From Nostoc commune NIES-4072 (GTDB taxonomy: Bacteria; Cyanobacteriota; Cyanobacteriia; Cyanobacteriales; Nostocaceae), in contig NZ_BDUD01000001.1 of assembly GCF_003113895.1 (NCBI RefSeq), positions 5,824,516-5,888,515 of the forward strand: a DNA stretch of 64,000 nucleotides. The letters are read 5' to 3'. This document shows positions 36,609 to 45,781 of the stretch, in pieces. Below the pieces are notes generated by a model that made no database searches, was not told the origin of the DNA, and was given only the letters and a program-made list of their open reading frames with translations. Each line of letters begins with the position of its first letter. Position 1 is the stretch's first letter. The position numbers and the translations under genes were made by a program.

Positions 36609-38285
36609 TTGTCTCAGATAGATATTCCTAGCCAATTTGATGTCTTAGTAGTCGGCGCTGGTGCTGCTGGACTATACACAGCGCTGTGTCTACCAAATTC
36701 CTTGCGAGTCGGCTTGATTACCAAAGAAACTGTTGCTTTATCCGCCAGTGATTGGGCGCAAGGTGGTATTGCCGCAGCAGTTGCCCCGGAAGATTCTCCC
36801 ACGCTACACATTGAAGATACGATCCGGGCTGGCGCAGGTTTGTGCGATCGCACTGCTGTAGAATTTCTCGCCCGACTTGCGCCTAACTGTATTCAATCCC
36901 TAGTTAACTTGGGAGTTGCTTTTGACCGTCATGGTCAAGCCCTGGCTTTAACTTTAGAAGCTGCCCATTCTCGCAACCGCGTTCTCCACGCCGCAGACAC
37001 CACAGGGAGAGAAGTTACCACCACCCTCGCAGCGCAAGTATTACGTCGCCAGAATATTCAAGTCATTCAGCAAGCTTTGGCTTTGAGTTTGTGGATTGAA
37101 CCCGAAACTGGTCGCACTCAAGGAATCAGTCTGTTTTATCAAGGTAAAATCACATGGGTAAAGGCTGGTGCTGTAGTATTGGCAACTGGTGGTGGCGGTC
37201 AAGTATTTGCCCAAACTACTAATCCGGCTGTAAGTACAGGTGATGGAGTAGCGATCGCATATCGGGCTGGGGCCATCCTCCGCGATTTAGAATTTGTGCA
37301 ATTTCACCCCACAGCCCTCACTAAACCTGGTGCTGATCGCTTTCTCATTAGCGAAGCTGTACGCGGCGAGGGCGCACACCTTGTCGATAACGAAGGGCGG
37401 CGTTTTGCTTTTGACTACCATCCGGCGGGTGAACTCGCACCTAGAGATGTAGTCAGTAGAGCCATTTTCAGCCATTTACAACGTACTGCCGTTGATTTAG
37501 CTACTGCCCATGTGTGGTTGGATATGCGCCCCATCCCCGCCGACAAGATTCGTCACCGCTTTCCCAACATCATCAAAGTTTGTCAGCATTGGGGAGTTGA
37601 TGTCTTCCATGAACCAATTCCTGTGGCCCCTGCTGCCCATTACTGGATGGGTGGCATTGTCGCGGATTTGATGAATCGCACAAACATTCCCGGTTTGTAT
37701 GCAGTGGGAGAAACCGCTAGTACTGGGGTGCATGGGGCAAACCGCCTTGCCAGTAATTCCCTGCTGGAGTGTATTGTGTTTGGGGCCCAGATGGGCAAAA
37801 TTGAGTTAGAAAATATTGGGCTGCCGTCAGAAACACCAGTACTACCATTACAGAAATTTAGTGCTGATGCTAGTGAGTGGCAAATCCAGCAAGCACAGCT
37901 AGAAGCACTCAGGGAGAAGTTACCACGTTTAGTGTGGGAAAGTGCTGGTATTTGTCGGGAGCAATCAAAGTTAGAAAGTGCGATCGCTACTATTGAATCT
38001 TGGCAGCAAGATTTTGCTATCCTGCCTTTAAGTCAATTCTTGCTTGCTTTACGTCCCGCACAACCAGCTAGTTTTGACATACCAGATGTTGAACGGCAAT
38101 TAAGACTTTGGGCAGAAACCCGCAATTTATTAGATGTCGCCGATTTAATTCTTAAAAGTGCTGCTTTTAGAACCGAAAGCCGAGGTGGGCACTACCGTTT
38201 AGATTATCCTCAGCCAGACCCGAATTGGCAAGTTCACGCACTTGTACAAACACATCATTGGTGGAAATCTCCACTATTATCTTGA
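36609..38285 (+). CDS. nadB: L-aspartate oxidase
   Basis: NadB oxidises L-aspartate to iminoaspartate, the first step of NAD synthesis, with FAD. The FAD-binding VLVVGAGAAGLYTAL lies at about residues 12-26. The substrate and flavin region RDLEFVQFHPTALT and the C-terminal NIPGLYAVGETASTGVHGANRLASNSLLE are complete. 558 residues is normal. The start is a TTG (MSQIDIPSQFDV), preceded by C-rich repeats and no clear ribosome-binding site. Confidence 0.92.
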   Translation: MSQIDIPSQFDVLVVGAGAAGLYTALCLPNSLRVGLITKETVALSASDWAQGGIAAAVAPEDSPTLHIEDTIRAGAGLCDRTAVEFLARLAPNCIQSLVNLGVAFDRHGQALALTLEAAHSRNRVLHAADTTGREVTTTLAAQVLRRQNIQVIQQALALSLWIEPETGRTQGISLFYQGKITWVKAGAVVLATGGGGQVFAQTTNPAVSTGDGVAIAYRAGAILRDLEFVQFHPTALTKPGADRFLISEAVRGEGAHLVDNEGRRFAFDYHPAGELAPRDVVSRAIFSHLQRTAVDLATAHVWLDMRPIPADKIRHRFPNIIKVCQHWGVDVFHEPIPVAPAAHYWMGGIVADLMNRTNIPGLYAVGETASTGVHGANRLASNSLLECIVFGAQMGKIELENIGLPSETPVLPLQKFSADASEWQIQQAQLEALREKLPRLVWESAGICREQSKLESAIATIESWQQDFAILPLSQFLLALRPAQPASFDIPDVERQLRLWAETRNLLDVADLILKSAAFRTESRGGHYRLDYPQPDPNWQVHALVQTHHWWKSPLLS

Positions 38286-38629
38286 TTAAAGTTTCCCGAA
38301 CAGGCTTCTAGCAAAGGCTTCTAATTCTTTTTCCTGTAGTCGCAGCGCTTGGACGGGAACGCTCTTAAGTCATTACCATTAGGTGGTGAAAGTGGTCATT
38401 TCAGTCCACTTGAGTGGTAGCAGCTCTTAGCCCATAACTTAATGACAATGGCTCAAGTGTAGGGCCAATCTAAAATCCAAAATTCTTATTAGGGATTTCC
38501 AGAAATTAAATTATTCAATTTTGGGAGCGACTATGATCGTTAGATTCTTCCTCCCCTGCTTCCCCTGCTTCCCCTGCAACGCCAGCTTGCCAAAGCGATG
38601 GGATATTTATTTTTTTATTTGGAAGTCCC
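38286..38629. other. Intergenic region after nadB
   Basis: 344 bp with no convincing gene. A short C-rich CCCCTGCTT repeat lies at about 38552-38578. A 63-codon frame over it is not accepted. Confidence 0.5.
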
Positions 38630-38851
38630 TTAGCGGGTGCCGCTACCATGCTGACTGTCGGGGCCACCATAATTTGGTGGGATATACACGTCTCTTAAAT
38701 TTTGAGAATTGACTTTGCGCGCAATTAAGGTGTCACCGCTAGTAGCGCTTGCAGTATTGAACATACCCGTATAGGTTGCAATTTTCGGTATTAAGATGTA
38801 AACACCTATACACAATATTATAAACTTTTTGATTCGGAAGTTAGTCTTCAT
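38630..38851 (-). CDS. Small exported protein with C-terminal GSGTR
   Basis: 73 residues. The positive N-terminus MKTNFRIKK and hydrophobic FIILCIGVYILI form a signal peptide or anchor. The tail IPPNYGGPDSQHGSGTR resembles the PPxxGGPxxxxGxGTR ends seen on many exported cyanobacterial proteins. Function unknown. It stands alone between nadB and the second IS copy. Confidence 0.6.
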   Translation of the reverse strand: MKTNFRIKKFIILCIGVYILIPKIATYTGMFNTASATSGDTLIARKVNSQNLRDVYIPPNYGGPDSQHGSGTR

Positions 38852-39201
38852 GGCTTTCAGTAAATTTACTATTTATTAATTTTAAAATGTTTTTATTTAT
38901 AAACGTATATGTACTTAGATTGGTTAAAAATAACTTTATTAAATTAATTTAATTATTCTTGGCGGTGTACAAGTAATTATGGGCAACGCTTGTAAATTAA
39001 GCTTTATCTGCTGTTATTAAATAGTCTATCTACTTAAGTAATATTCTTAATGTGTCATTTTCACATCTGTCCAAAGTTAGATATGTTGATAAATTGCTGG
39101 AAGCGTTTTGTCTAAACCAATACTTCTTAATAATATTTTAAGATTTCTAAGTATAAACACTATGTTTATTAGCTAATAGTTCAGAAAAATCTTCAGTAAT
39201 A
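38852..39201. other. AT-rich intergenic region before IS copy 2
   Basis: 350 bp, AT-rich, no gene found. It ends with the TAATA target repeat (39197-39201) of the second IS982 copy. Confidence 0.5.
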
Positions 39202-40268
39202 ACCCAAGTTGCTAGTTACTCTTATGGGCGATCGCTTTGGGACAGTAAAGCAATAAAATGCCCTCCAAGAAGAGAAAATTAGGAGGGCTAAATGCTAAAC
39301 GAAATAATTTCCATATATGCTATCATAGACGACCTGTTAAAGGCGATTGGGCATAATGAAGATTGTCGTCGAGAGATGAATGACGCAGAAATTATTACAA
39401 CGGCAATAACATCGGCGATGTTCTTTAATGGTAATCATAGTAAGGCTTGTACCTATATGAAAGAACATAAGTTGATATCTAATATGTTAGAAAAGTCACG
39501 ATTTAACCGGAGATTACACAGTGTCTCAATGTTAATCAACGACTTGTTTCATCAAGTGGGAATGGCACTGAAGGAAATTAGTGATTCCACTGAATATCTT
39601 TTAGACTCGTTCCCAGTGCCCATCTGCGATAACATCCGTATCTTTAATGTAAAAATAATACAGTCGGCGCAGTATAGAGGTTACATCGCATCGAAAAAAC
39701 GATATTTTTACGGGGTTCGAGTTCAGTTATTAACAACCAAAAATGGTATTCCTGTCGAATTTGTGTTTATGCCTGGTAGTGCCAACGATGTACGTGCTTT
39801 AAATGCCTTACCCTTGAATCTACCACCTGGTAGTGAAATTTATGGTGATTCAGCTTACACCGACTACACGATTGAGGATGACTTGGAACAAACAAGTCAC
39901 ATTTCTTTAAAAGTCATGAGGAAAAAGAACTCCAAGCGTCAAGACCAGCCTTGGAATCAATATATTAAACAACATACTCGGCATTATATCGAAACTGTGT
40001 TTAGTAGTATCACTTGTGTTTTTCCAAAATCAATACATGCAGTCACTTATCAAGGGTTTTTACTTAAGCTACAAGCATTCATTTTTTCTTTTACTCTTCA
40101 ACAAGCTTTTATTGAATAAGTAATTTATACAACTAATAGGCATTTAAGTAGCTGAATGCTGGCAACAATGGCATCGGCACGTTGGCGCTAGGCACCAACT
40201 TTGTTGTACGCGATCGCATGAATTGAGTGATAACAAGTGCATATCAGTCGATAACCAGCAACTTGGGT
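39202..40268 (+). mobile_element. IS982-family insertion sequence, copy 2
   Basis: 1067 bp with the same ACCCAAGTTGCT ends as copy 1. It is flanked by a 5-bp direct repeat TAATA at 39197-39201 and 40269-40273. The flanking repeat differs from copy 1 (TATCTA), so this was an independent insertion. Orientation is the same as copy 1. The hairpin over the transposase ribosome-binding site is preserved. Confidence 0.95.
39292..40119 (+). CDS. IS982-family transposase (copy 2)
   Basis: The 275-residue DDE transposase is the same protein as the one at 3638, with the acidic residues in LLDSFPVP, YGDSAYTD and HYIETVFSS intact. Identity of protein, ends and length indicates very recent transposition. 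Transcription from this copy points toward the minus-strand CHASE2 cyclase gene. Confidence 0.92.
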   Translation: MLNEIISIYAIIDDLLKAIGHNEDCRREMNDAEIITTAITSAMFFNGNHSKACTYMKEHKLISNMLEKSRFNRRLHSVSMLINDLFHQVGMALKEISDSTEYLLDSFPVPICDNIRIFNVKIIQSAQYRGYIASKKRYFYGVRVQLLTTKNGIPVEFVFMPGSANDVRALNALPLNLPPGSEIYGDSAYTDYTIEDDLEQTSHISLKVMRKKNSKRQDQPWNQYIKQHTRHYIETVFSSITCVFPKSIHAVTYQGFLLKLQAFIFSFTLQQAFIE

Positions 40269-40673
40269 TAATACTTACTTGAGTGTATATTAAAAATTTA
40301 ATTGTAGTAAAGATATATAAAGTTAGAGTAACGGAATTACTATAATATAAGGATTTTGAAAACTATAAACTATAAAATCTAATAATAAACCGAGTAAGTA
40401 GAGTATATTTTGCGTTAGTCAAAATATTGACAAAAATAATTAATTGGCTAGTTCTCTCTGATGATTAATCCCTTCCTCACCTGTATTCTTAGGTTGAGTT
40501 TTCAGGTGAAAAAACCTTACTAAGTCTTTATCTTGCCGAAAAACCACTTCGCAGAATATACACAATACTTTTTCAAGATAGTCCTTTAGACGTATCTCCA
40601 CTCCTCATTCCTAATTTAAAGGTAAAAATTGTGACTAAAAAGAAAAAAACCTGGAGAATTGACTATTGATTAG
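40269..40673. other. AT-rich intergenic region, no gene seen
   Basis: 405 bp between IS copy 2 and the 3' end of the cyclase gene. No ORF, RNA gene or strong hairpin was recognised. Confidence 0.5.
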
Positions 40674-42842
40674 TTAAGCAAACTTGTAGCAATTTTTACC
40701 TTGGTGTTTGGCACAATACATTGCTGCATCTGCTTGTTTCATTAAAGTTTCACTGTCTTGACTGTTGTATGGATAAACACTAATGCCAATACTGGCAGAG
40801 ACTCGGATTGCATAGCCGTCCAAGACAACTGGCTTGCTAATACTAGTTAAAATTTTGTCGGCGATTGTACCAGCTATTTGAACATTAGGAATTGCACGTA
40901 AAATCACAGTAAATTCATCGCCACCCAAACGAGAAACTGTATCACTAGCGCGTAAAGAATTGCTGAGTCGTCCGGCGATAGTCATTAGCAAGCGATCGCC
41001 CGCCTTGTGCCCCAGAGTATCATTAATTTGCTTAAAGCCATCTAAATCAATAAACAGCAGCCCCAGCAACAACTTATTGTGTTGCGCCCAATGTAACGAT
41101 TCGCAAAGTTGCTCGGCAAAAAATTTGCGATTAGATAGACCTGTGAGCGGGTCGTGATAAGCTAAGTGACGCAAGTGGTCTTCTTTGAGTTTTAGTTCCT
41201 TGTTAGAGCGAAATAGTTCAGCAGCAGTACGTTTTAGTTGTTCTTCCATGAGCTTGCGCCCAGTAATATCTCGGATAACCCCAACTAAAAAGAAATTGCC
41301 AGCTGAGTCTTTATGGAGCGATCGCTTAGTGGCAATTTGATGAGTCTGACCATCTGCATTGGTAAATTCTTCTTCATGTTCCTGGGGTTTTTGAGTCCTG
41401 AACACAAGATCATCCTGTTGTCGAAACACATCAGCTTCATGTTTAGGAAAAAAGTCATAATCTGACTTTTCAATTAACAACTTATTCGGATAACCGATAA
41501 ATCGACAATACGCTTCATTCAAAACAATCCACTGATGTTGTTCATTTTTCACAAAAATTGGATCAGGAATTGTGTTGATTACGTGATGCAAAAATTCTTT
41601 AGAACGTTTCCATTCTTCCTGGATATGGGCAATATGACTAGTCATCCAAATAGCTGAACTGCCAAAGCTTAACAGTGAGGGAATTAGCGGTATCCACCAA
41701 CCGAACAAGAAAGCAAGGTACGCACTCAGGGTCAATACCAAGCAACAAACTAGGATGCTAAAAAGACTCTTAGTTGCGTCTCTTATCCGCCATGTGGTCA
41801 CAGTTCCCAGATAAGACCAAATAAAAATCCACAAGTCTTCCAATAAGTCAGGCCAGACCTTGAGTAATGGTCGTCCTTGTAAAGCAGCTGAGATTAACTC
41901 ACTAGTAAAATAAGCTTGCAGTTGAATACCAGGTACAGGTTTTGCCGTACCCATTAGATTGCTGGAGTAGGGAATGAATACAAAATCATTAAGACTGGGT
42001 GCAGTGGAACCAATAAGTATAATCCGATCTTTAATAAAGTTTTCTTTGACTTTATCTGCCAGTACATCTTTCATCGATACCTGGCGAAAACTGCAAAATT
42101 TTCCCGATAAACTTTGGCATTTGGGGGGAAAACTGGACAAAATTTGGTAGCCTCTAGCATCAGCTCCCACATAACCACCATCATTACCCTTAAAACGAGT
42201 AAACGTGGCCTTACCCAATTGCAAATACTCAGGGTTGTTTTTTGCTTTGTTGGGAGTAATATTTTCTGACTTTAAATACAATAAAGCCAACTTCAGAGCA
42301 AAACTTTCGTGTACCTGATTATTAATGTGCCAATATAACAAACTGCGACGTATTTTACCATCGAGATCATACAGCACATTGTTAAAGCCCACTTGATCCT
42401 TATTTAGCCCCAGTGGAGGTGAAACATTAACGTTTTTGTCATTTGTCAGTAACTGAATACCAATCAAGTTGGGTATTGACTTATAAGTATTACGAAGTTC
42501 TTGATTCCCAGGCTCTACTGCCAAATCTCGGTAGATATCTAAGCCAATAGCCCGGGGTTTGTAGAGATTCAATTTTTTTAACAACTTGGCAATATTTGCA
42601 TCTGGAATCGGCCACGAACCTACTTCCTTTAAATCGGCTTCATCAATCCCTACGATGGTAATACGCTCTTCTGGCGGTTCATTTGGACGTAAGCGAAAAA
42701 ATTGATCCAAACCTGCCAGCTCCAAAGATTGTAATAATCCGACGGCGTGCAAAAGCAGGACGCAGCCTGCAACGCTGGCAGCAGTAATCAATTCTTTGTG
42801 TTCTCGACCAAGCGATTGTTTCAGTTTAAAGATTAACTTCAC
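40674..42842 (-). CDS. CHASE2-PAS-GGDEF diguanylate cyclase
   Basis: 722 residues. An N-terminal helix is followed by a CHASE2 sensor (about 30-310: GLDQFFRLRPNEPPEERITIVGIDEADL), three membrane helices (about 330-410), a PAS domain (about 418-540: NTIPDPIFVKNEQHQWIVLNEAYCRFIGYP) and a GGDEF domain (about 565-722). The active-site GGDEF is intact (SRLGGDEFTVIL), and an RxxD inhibition site (RASD) sits five residues before it. The enzyme should make cyclic di-GMP in response to an external signal and be feedback-inhibited. No EAL domain is fused. Confidence 0.93.
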   Translation of the reverse strand: MKLIFKLKQSLGREHKELITAASVAGCVLLLHAVGLLQSLELAGLDQFFRLRPNEPPEERITIVGIDEADLKEVGSWPIPDANIAKLLKKLNLYKPRAIGLDIYRDLAVEPGNQELRNTYKSIPNLIGIQLLTNDKNVNVSPPLGLNKDQVGFNNVLYDLDGKIRRSLLYWHINNQVHESFALKLALLYLKSENITPNKAKNNPEYLQLGKATFTRFKGNDGGYVGADARGYQILSSFPPKCQSLSGKFCSFRQVSMKDVLADKVKENFIKDRIILIGSTAPSLNDFVFIPYSSNLMGTAKPVPGIQLQAYFTSELISAALQGRPLLKVWPDLLEDLWIFIWSYLGTVTTWRIRDATKSLFSILVCCLVLTLSAYLAFLFGWWIPLIPSLLSFGSSAIWMTSHIAHIQEEWKRSKEFLHHVINTIPDPIFVKNEQHQWIVLNEAYCRFIGYPNKLLIEKSDYDFFPKHEADVFRQQDDLVFRTQKPQEHEEEFTNADGQTHQIATKRSLHKDSAGNFFLVGVIRDITGRKLMEEQLKRTAAELFRSNKELKLKEDHLRHLAYHDPLTGLSNRKFFAEQLCESLHWAQHNKLLLGLLFIDLDGFKQINDTLGHKAGDRLLMTIAGRLSNSLRASDTVSRLGGDEFTVILRAIPNVQIAGTIADKILTSISKPVVLDGYAIRVSASIGISVYPYNSQDSETLMKQADAAMYCAKHQGKNCYKFA

Positions 42843-42907
42843 AAAATGCTTGCCTAATAATTGGATATTTTTTTATTTGAAGTCCCTAAGCTATTTCTAG
42901 TTATAAA

Positions 42908-43000
42908 TAGGACTTACGCACACTCTACGAATTCTCGGCGCTCTTGGCGTCTTGGCGGTTCGAGAAATTAAGCTTTTTAGCAATTTTTGCGTAAGTCCTA
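42908..43000. mobile_element. 93-bp MITE-like element
   Basis: Perfect 13-bp terminal inverted repeats TAGGACTTACGCA (42908-42920) and TGCGTAAGTCCTA (42988-43000) enclose about 67 bp with no ORF. The outer TA could be the target duplication. It lies in the gap between the CHASE2 cyclase and VKOR genes. No transposase is encoded; it would need one from elsewhere. Confidence 0.65.
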
Positions 43001-43050
43001 ATAAATTGACACCAATGGATATTAGACAACACCTATTATCTATTACTAAA

Positions 43051-43100
43051 AACAAAAAAGCCAACTGGAAACAGACTTTGCTGTATTCATCCAGTTGACT
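43051..43100 (-). terminator. Terminator of the VKOR gene
   Basis: On the minus strand, AGTCAACTGGA pairs with TCCAGTTGGCT (11 bp, one wobble) and is followed by TTTTTTGTTT. It lies about 30 bp after the stop of the VKOR gene. This is a clean intrinsic terminator. Confidence 0.8.
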
Positions 43101-43131
43101 CGGTGTGAACTACACCGTACCACTAGGTCGA

Positions 43132-44115
43132 TTACTTGAAATACTTGAAGTTACGAGGGCCAGTGTAACCAGAAGCTTTCGCTAGTTCCTCTAAGTTTTG
43201 GACTCCACTATAGCTTTTACCATTGATGATCCAAGTGGGAAAGCCTTCAATTTTTGCGGCTTTACACAGTTCTGGTTGAGCGTTGAGTCCACTAGGTTCG
43301 CATTCTACCTTAACATTCTTGTTGATTACTTCCTCGGCTTCTTTACCAAAAAGTAGCTTTTGTTCATGGCAGTGAGGACACCAGTAAGCACTGTATTCCT
43401 TCGCGCCTACCTTCGCCAAATGCTGTGCTAAGGCTATTTCTGCCTCACCAGAAGTAGTAGTAACTTCCCAACCGAAGGCTGGGTTAGGGTCTCCTTTGGA
43501 ATTAAAGATAATTTTTGTCGGTTGTCCTGGAATTTCAGGTGTAACATCTGATTTATTCACGCCAGCATAAACGCCTAAAGTGCCAATCAGCGTCACCATC
43601 CCTACAATCAGGGCGGTAAAGAAGATTTGTCCAATATCTTCCCAAGTCCGACCGATTATCGTCAGCACCAAAAGACTCACAGAGAACAAAGCTGAACCGA
43701 TACAGTAAAGACAAATAGCTTTGATTTGAGATGCTAGCACATACATTAAGTAGCCGCTAAAAACAGACATAGCGATCGCGCCCGCTAGCAGCAGCAACCA
43801 CGTCCAATTTTCCAATTGTTTGCGGCTATTCTTTTCCCCTGAGTTGAATGCCAAGGGAGCTAAAGCAAATATCATCATACTGATATATGCCAAAAACCCA
43901 AACAAAGCTAATGGCTGACCAAAAACCGTTGCCCAAGGGCTAGAAAGTACATCATTACAGCCCTTGACACCAGCCTGTGCCACACAAGCTGCACTGCCTC
44001 CTGTTAACTTTTCTATGGTCAGATAACCAGTTATCAAGGCACCACATCCAGCGATCGCGGCAATCAATGGACGTGACCATTTATGAATCCAAGGAGTAGA
44101 ACGACGGCGAATCAT
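43132..44115 (-). CDS. VKOR-thioredoxin fusion protein
   Basis: 327 residues. The N-terminal four-helix VKOR domain has the loop cysteines in SAACVAQAGVKGCNDV and the active CLYC motif (KAICLYCIGSA). The C-terminal periplasmic thioredoxin-like domain has CPHC (YWCPHCHEQ). Such fusions oxidise cysteines to make disulfide bonds in exported and lumenal proteins, passing electrons to quinone. ATG 44115 (MIRRRSTPW) is preceded by nine GGGGAAT heptamers and lacks an obvious ribosome-binding site. Confidence 0.92.
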   Translation of the reverse strand: MIRRRSTPWIHKWSRPLIAAIAGCGALITGYLTIEKLTGGSAACVAQAGVKGCNDVLSSPWATVFGQPLALFGFLAYISMMIFALAPLAFNSGEKNSRKQLENWTWLLLLAGAIAMSVFSGYLMYVLASQIKAICLYCIGSALFSVSLLVLTIIGRTWEDIGQIFFTALIVGMVTLIGTLGVYAGVNKSDVTPEIPGQPTKIIFNSKGDPNPAFGWEVTTTSGEAEIALAQHLAKVGAKEYSAYWCPHCHEQKLLFGKEAEEVINKNVKVECEPSGLNAQPELCKAAKIEGFPTWIINGKSYSGVQNLEELAKASGYTGPRNFKYFK

Positions 44116-44122
44116 AAATATT

Positions 44123-44185
44123 GGGGAATGGGGAATGGGGAATGGGGAATGGGGAATGGGGAATGGGGAATGGGGAATGGGGAAT
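44123..44185. repeat. Nine tandem GGGGAAT heptamers
   Basis: Exactly nine head-to-tail copies of GGGGAAT occupy 44123-44185, ending 8 bp before the ATG of the VKOR gene on the minus strand. They form its 5' leader. Copy number of such arrays can vary by slippage. Confidence 0.95.
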
Positions 44186-44253
44186 AATAATTAATTGTTC
44201 ACTTGCTCCCCCTACTCCCTACTCCCCACTCCCCACTCCCTACTCCCTACTTT

Positions 44254-45102
44254 CTAAGAATGTAACTTAACTTGTTCTGCTGATTTGCTGTCAGTTTTAG
44301 AGTTCCAATTGCGACGTGCAACTTCGACAAATTGACTGACGCGAATTGGGTCAATTGGTTGCTCTATACGTCCGTGGCGTTTTAAGGAACTGGAAACTAT
44401 GACACCATCTGCTGCTTGCATCAATGTATCAATATTTTCCCAATTCGCTCCACTACCGATAAACACTGGTGTGCCAGCTGCTGCACCACAAGCTAGTTCC
44501 AAATCTTCTAAGTTCGGTGGGCTACCAGTAGCCCAACCAGATAAAATCACTCCGTCTGCTAAACCCCTTTCAATGGTGTCTTTCACGGCGACTGTGAGAT
44601 TTGGAGAACTCAAAGGACGGGCGTGTTTCACCAACACATCGGCCAGGATTTTAACATCACAGCCTAACTCCCGTCGATACCGGAGTAATTGATGGGCTTC
44701 TCCCTCAATTAATCCTTGATCGGTTGCCATCACTCCTGTGAGGATGTTGACGCGGATAAATTGCGCCTGTACACAGCTAGCGATCGCCATTGCACTTTTA
44801 GCGTCGTTTCGCAAAACATTTAAGCCCAAAGGCAAAGTCACCAAACTTTGTATCCGTTGCACCACAATGGTCATGGCACTCACAACCACCGGATCGACTT
44901 GGCTTTTGGTAAACGGCGCGTCGAAAAAATTCTCCACAATCAGCCCGTCAACCCCTCCACTTGCTAGGGCCACAGCTTCTTGTTCGGCACGGTCAATCAC
45001 CGCTTTCAAACTACCTCCCCAACGAGGTGAGGTCGGCAGTGGTAGCAGGTGAACCACGCCAATAATCGGTGAGCGAGTTTTAAATAATTGATATAAGTCC
45101 AC
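44254..45102 (-). CDS. btpA: BtpA-family protein (photosystem I biogenesis)
   Basis: 282 residues with a TIM-barrel pattern: RSPIIGVVHLLPLPTSPRWGG, GVDGLIVENFFDAPF, LPLGLNVLRNDAKSAMAIA, ADGVILSGWATGSPP. BtpA is needed to accumulate photosystem I reaction-centre proteins in Synechocystis; the mechanism is unclear. All conserved blocks appear complete. It lies upstream of the VKOR gene on the same strand with about 140 bp of repeat-rich gap between them. Confidence 0.9.
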   Translation of the reverse strand: MDLYQLFKTRSPIIGVVHLLPLPTSPRWGGSLKAVIDRAEQEAVALASGGVDGLIVENFFDAPFTKSQVDPVVVSAMTIVVQRIQSLVTLPLGLNVLRNDAKSAMAIASCVQAQFIRVNILTGVMATDQGLIEGEAHQLLRYRRELGCDVKILADVLVKHARPLSSPNLTVAVKDTIERGLADGVILSGWATGSPPNLEDLELACGAAAGTPVFIGSGANWENIDTLMQAADGVIVSSSLKRHGRIEQPIDPIRVSQFVEVARRNWNSKTDSKSAEQVKLHS

Positions 45103-45773
45103 GTCTTTAATCCGCCTCGCGGAGTCTAGAGTCTAGAATTGTTTGACTATTGACTATATGACCCTTGACTCTTGACTTTTCATTAACTAGTCAAATGTGT
45201 TTTATGATAGTCGGTTTATTGCCTCCTTCCTTAGATGGAAATTGGCCTGCAACCTCCCATAAGATATGTTAAGATAAAACTTGGCTACAAGAGGAGTTTG
45301 CCACTCACTAGACGCAAGGCAGCTTTCCGTGGTTTAGGCGTCTTGTCCGCGCCCAGTCGTAGGACTTGCCAATCGCCAGGCTAGCATTACTGCTTTCTAA
45401 GCGTAGTCGCTTTCGTCGATTTCCCGGAGGGTAGCGACTTCTCACAACAAGCCCTTTGGGCGGCTTCCCGATGGGTAGATTAACAACGCACACGCTGTGG
45501 TAATGTAAAATACCAATAAGCGAATTGTTAAAAAAGATTACAAGTGTCAAATGTACCCAAAGACACTTCAATTTACCCTGGGGAACAGATTGATAGGAAT
45601 ATCATAACATGACCTCTATTTTTATTTATTAATAGGGTTATGGCACGAACAGTTATTAACAGTGGATATTTGCCACTGTGCTGTTTTCACGAGGATGCTG
45701 ATAGCAAAAAAGCTTAATTTTGCGCCAGAGTGTTTGATTACAGGAAGAAAAAAAATGAAGATTTTTTCAAAAT
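45103..45773. other. Repeat-rich intergenic region before rimO
   Basis: 671 bp. TTGACTA/TTGACTC heptamers lie at about 45138-45180. A GC-rich block at about 45305-45500 has short inverted repeats (AGTCGCT/AGCGACT, AGACGC/GCGTCT) and looks like part of a dispersed element I cannot name. An 87-codon frame over this block is not accepted. An 8-codon frame overlaps the rimO start. Confidence 0.5.
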
Positions 45774-45781
45774 ATGGGTGA
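45755..45781 (+). promoter_or_regulatory. Eight-codon upstream ORF overlapping the rimO start
   Basis: ATG 45755 has the better ribosome-binding site (AGGAAG) and reads MKIFSKYG then TGA at 45779-45781, overlapping the rimO ATG at 45774. Ribosomes ending here could re-start on rimO. It may instead be chance. Confidence 0.3.

Noticed and set aside
3548-40268. Composite transposon made of the two IS982 copies carrying the Dnd island
   Set aside because: Each copy has its own target repeat (TATCTA, TAATA), and the outer flanks do not match, so the copies inserted separately. Core genes also lie between them.
45308-45571. 87-codon minus-strand frame before rimO
   Set aside because: It runs through a GC-rich repeat block, and its product looks like translated repeat DNA.
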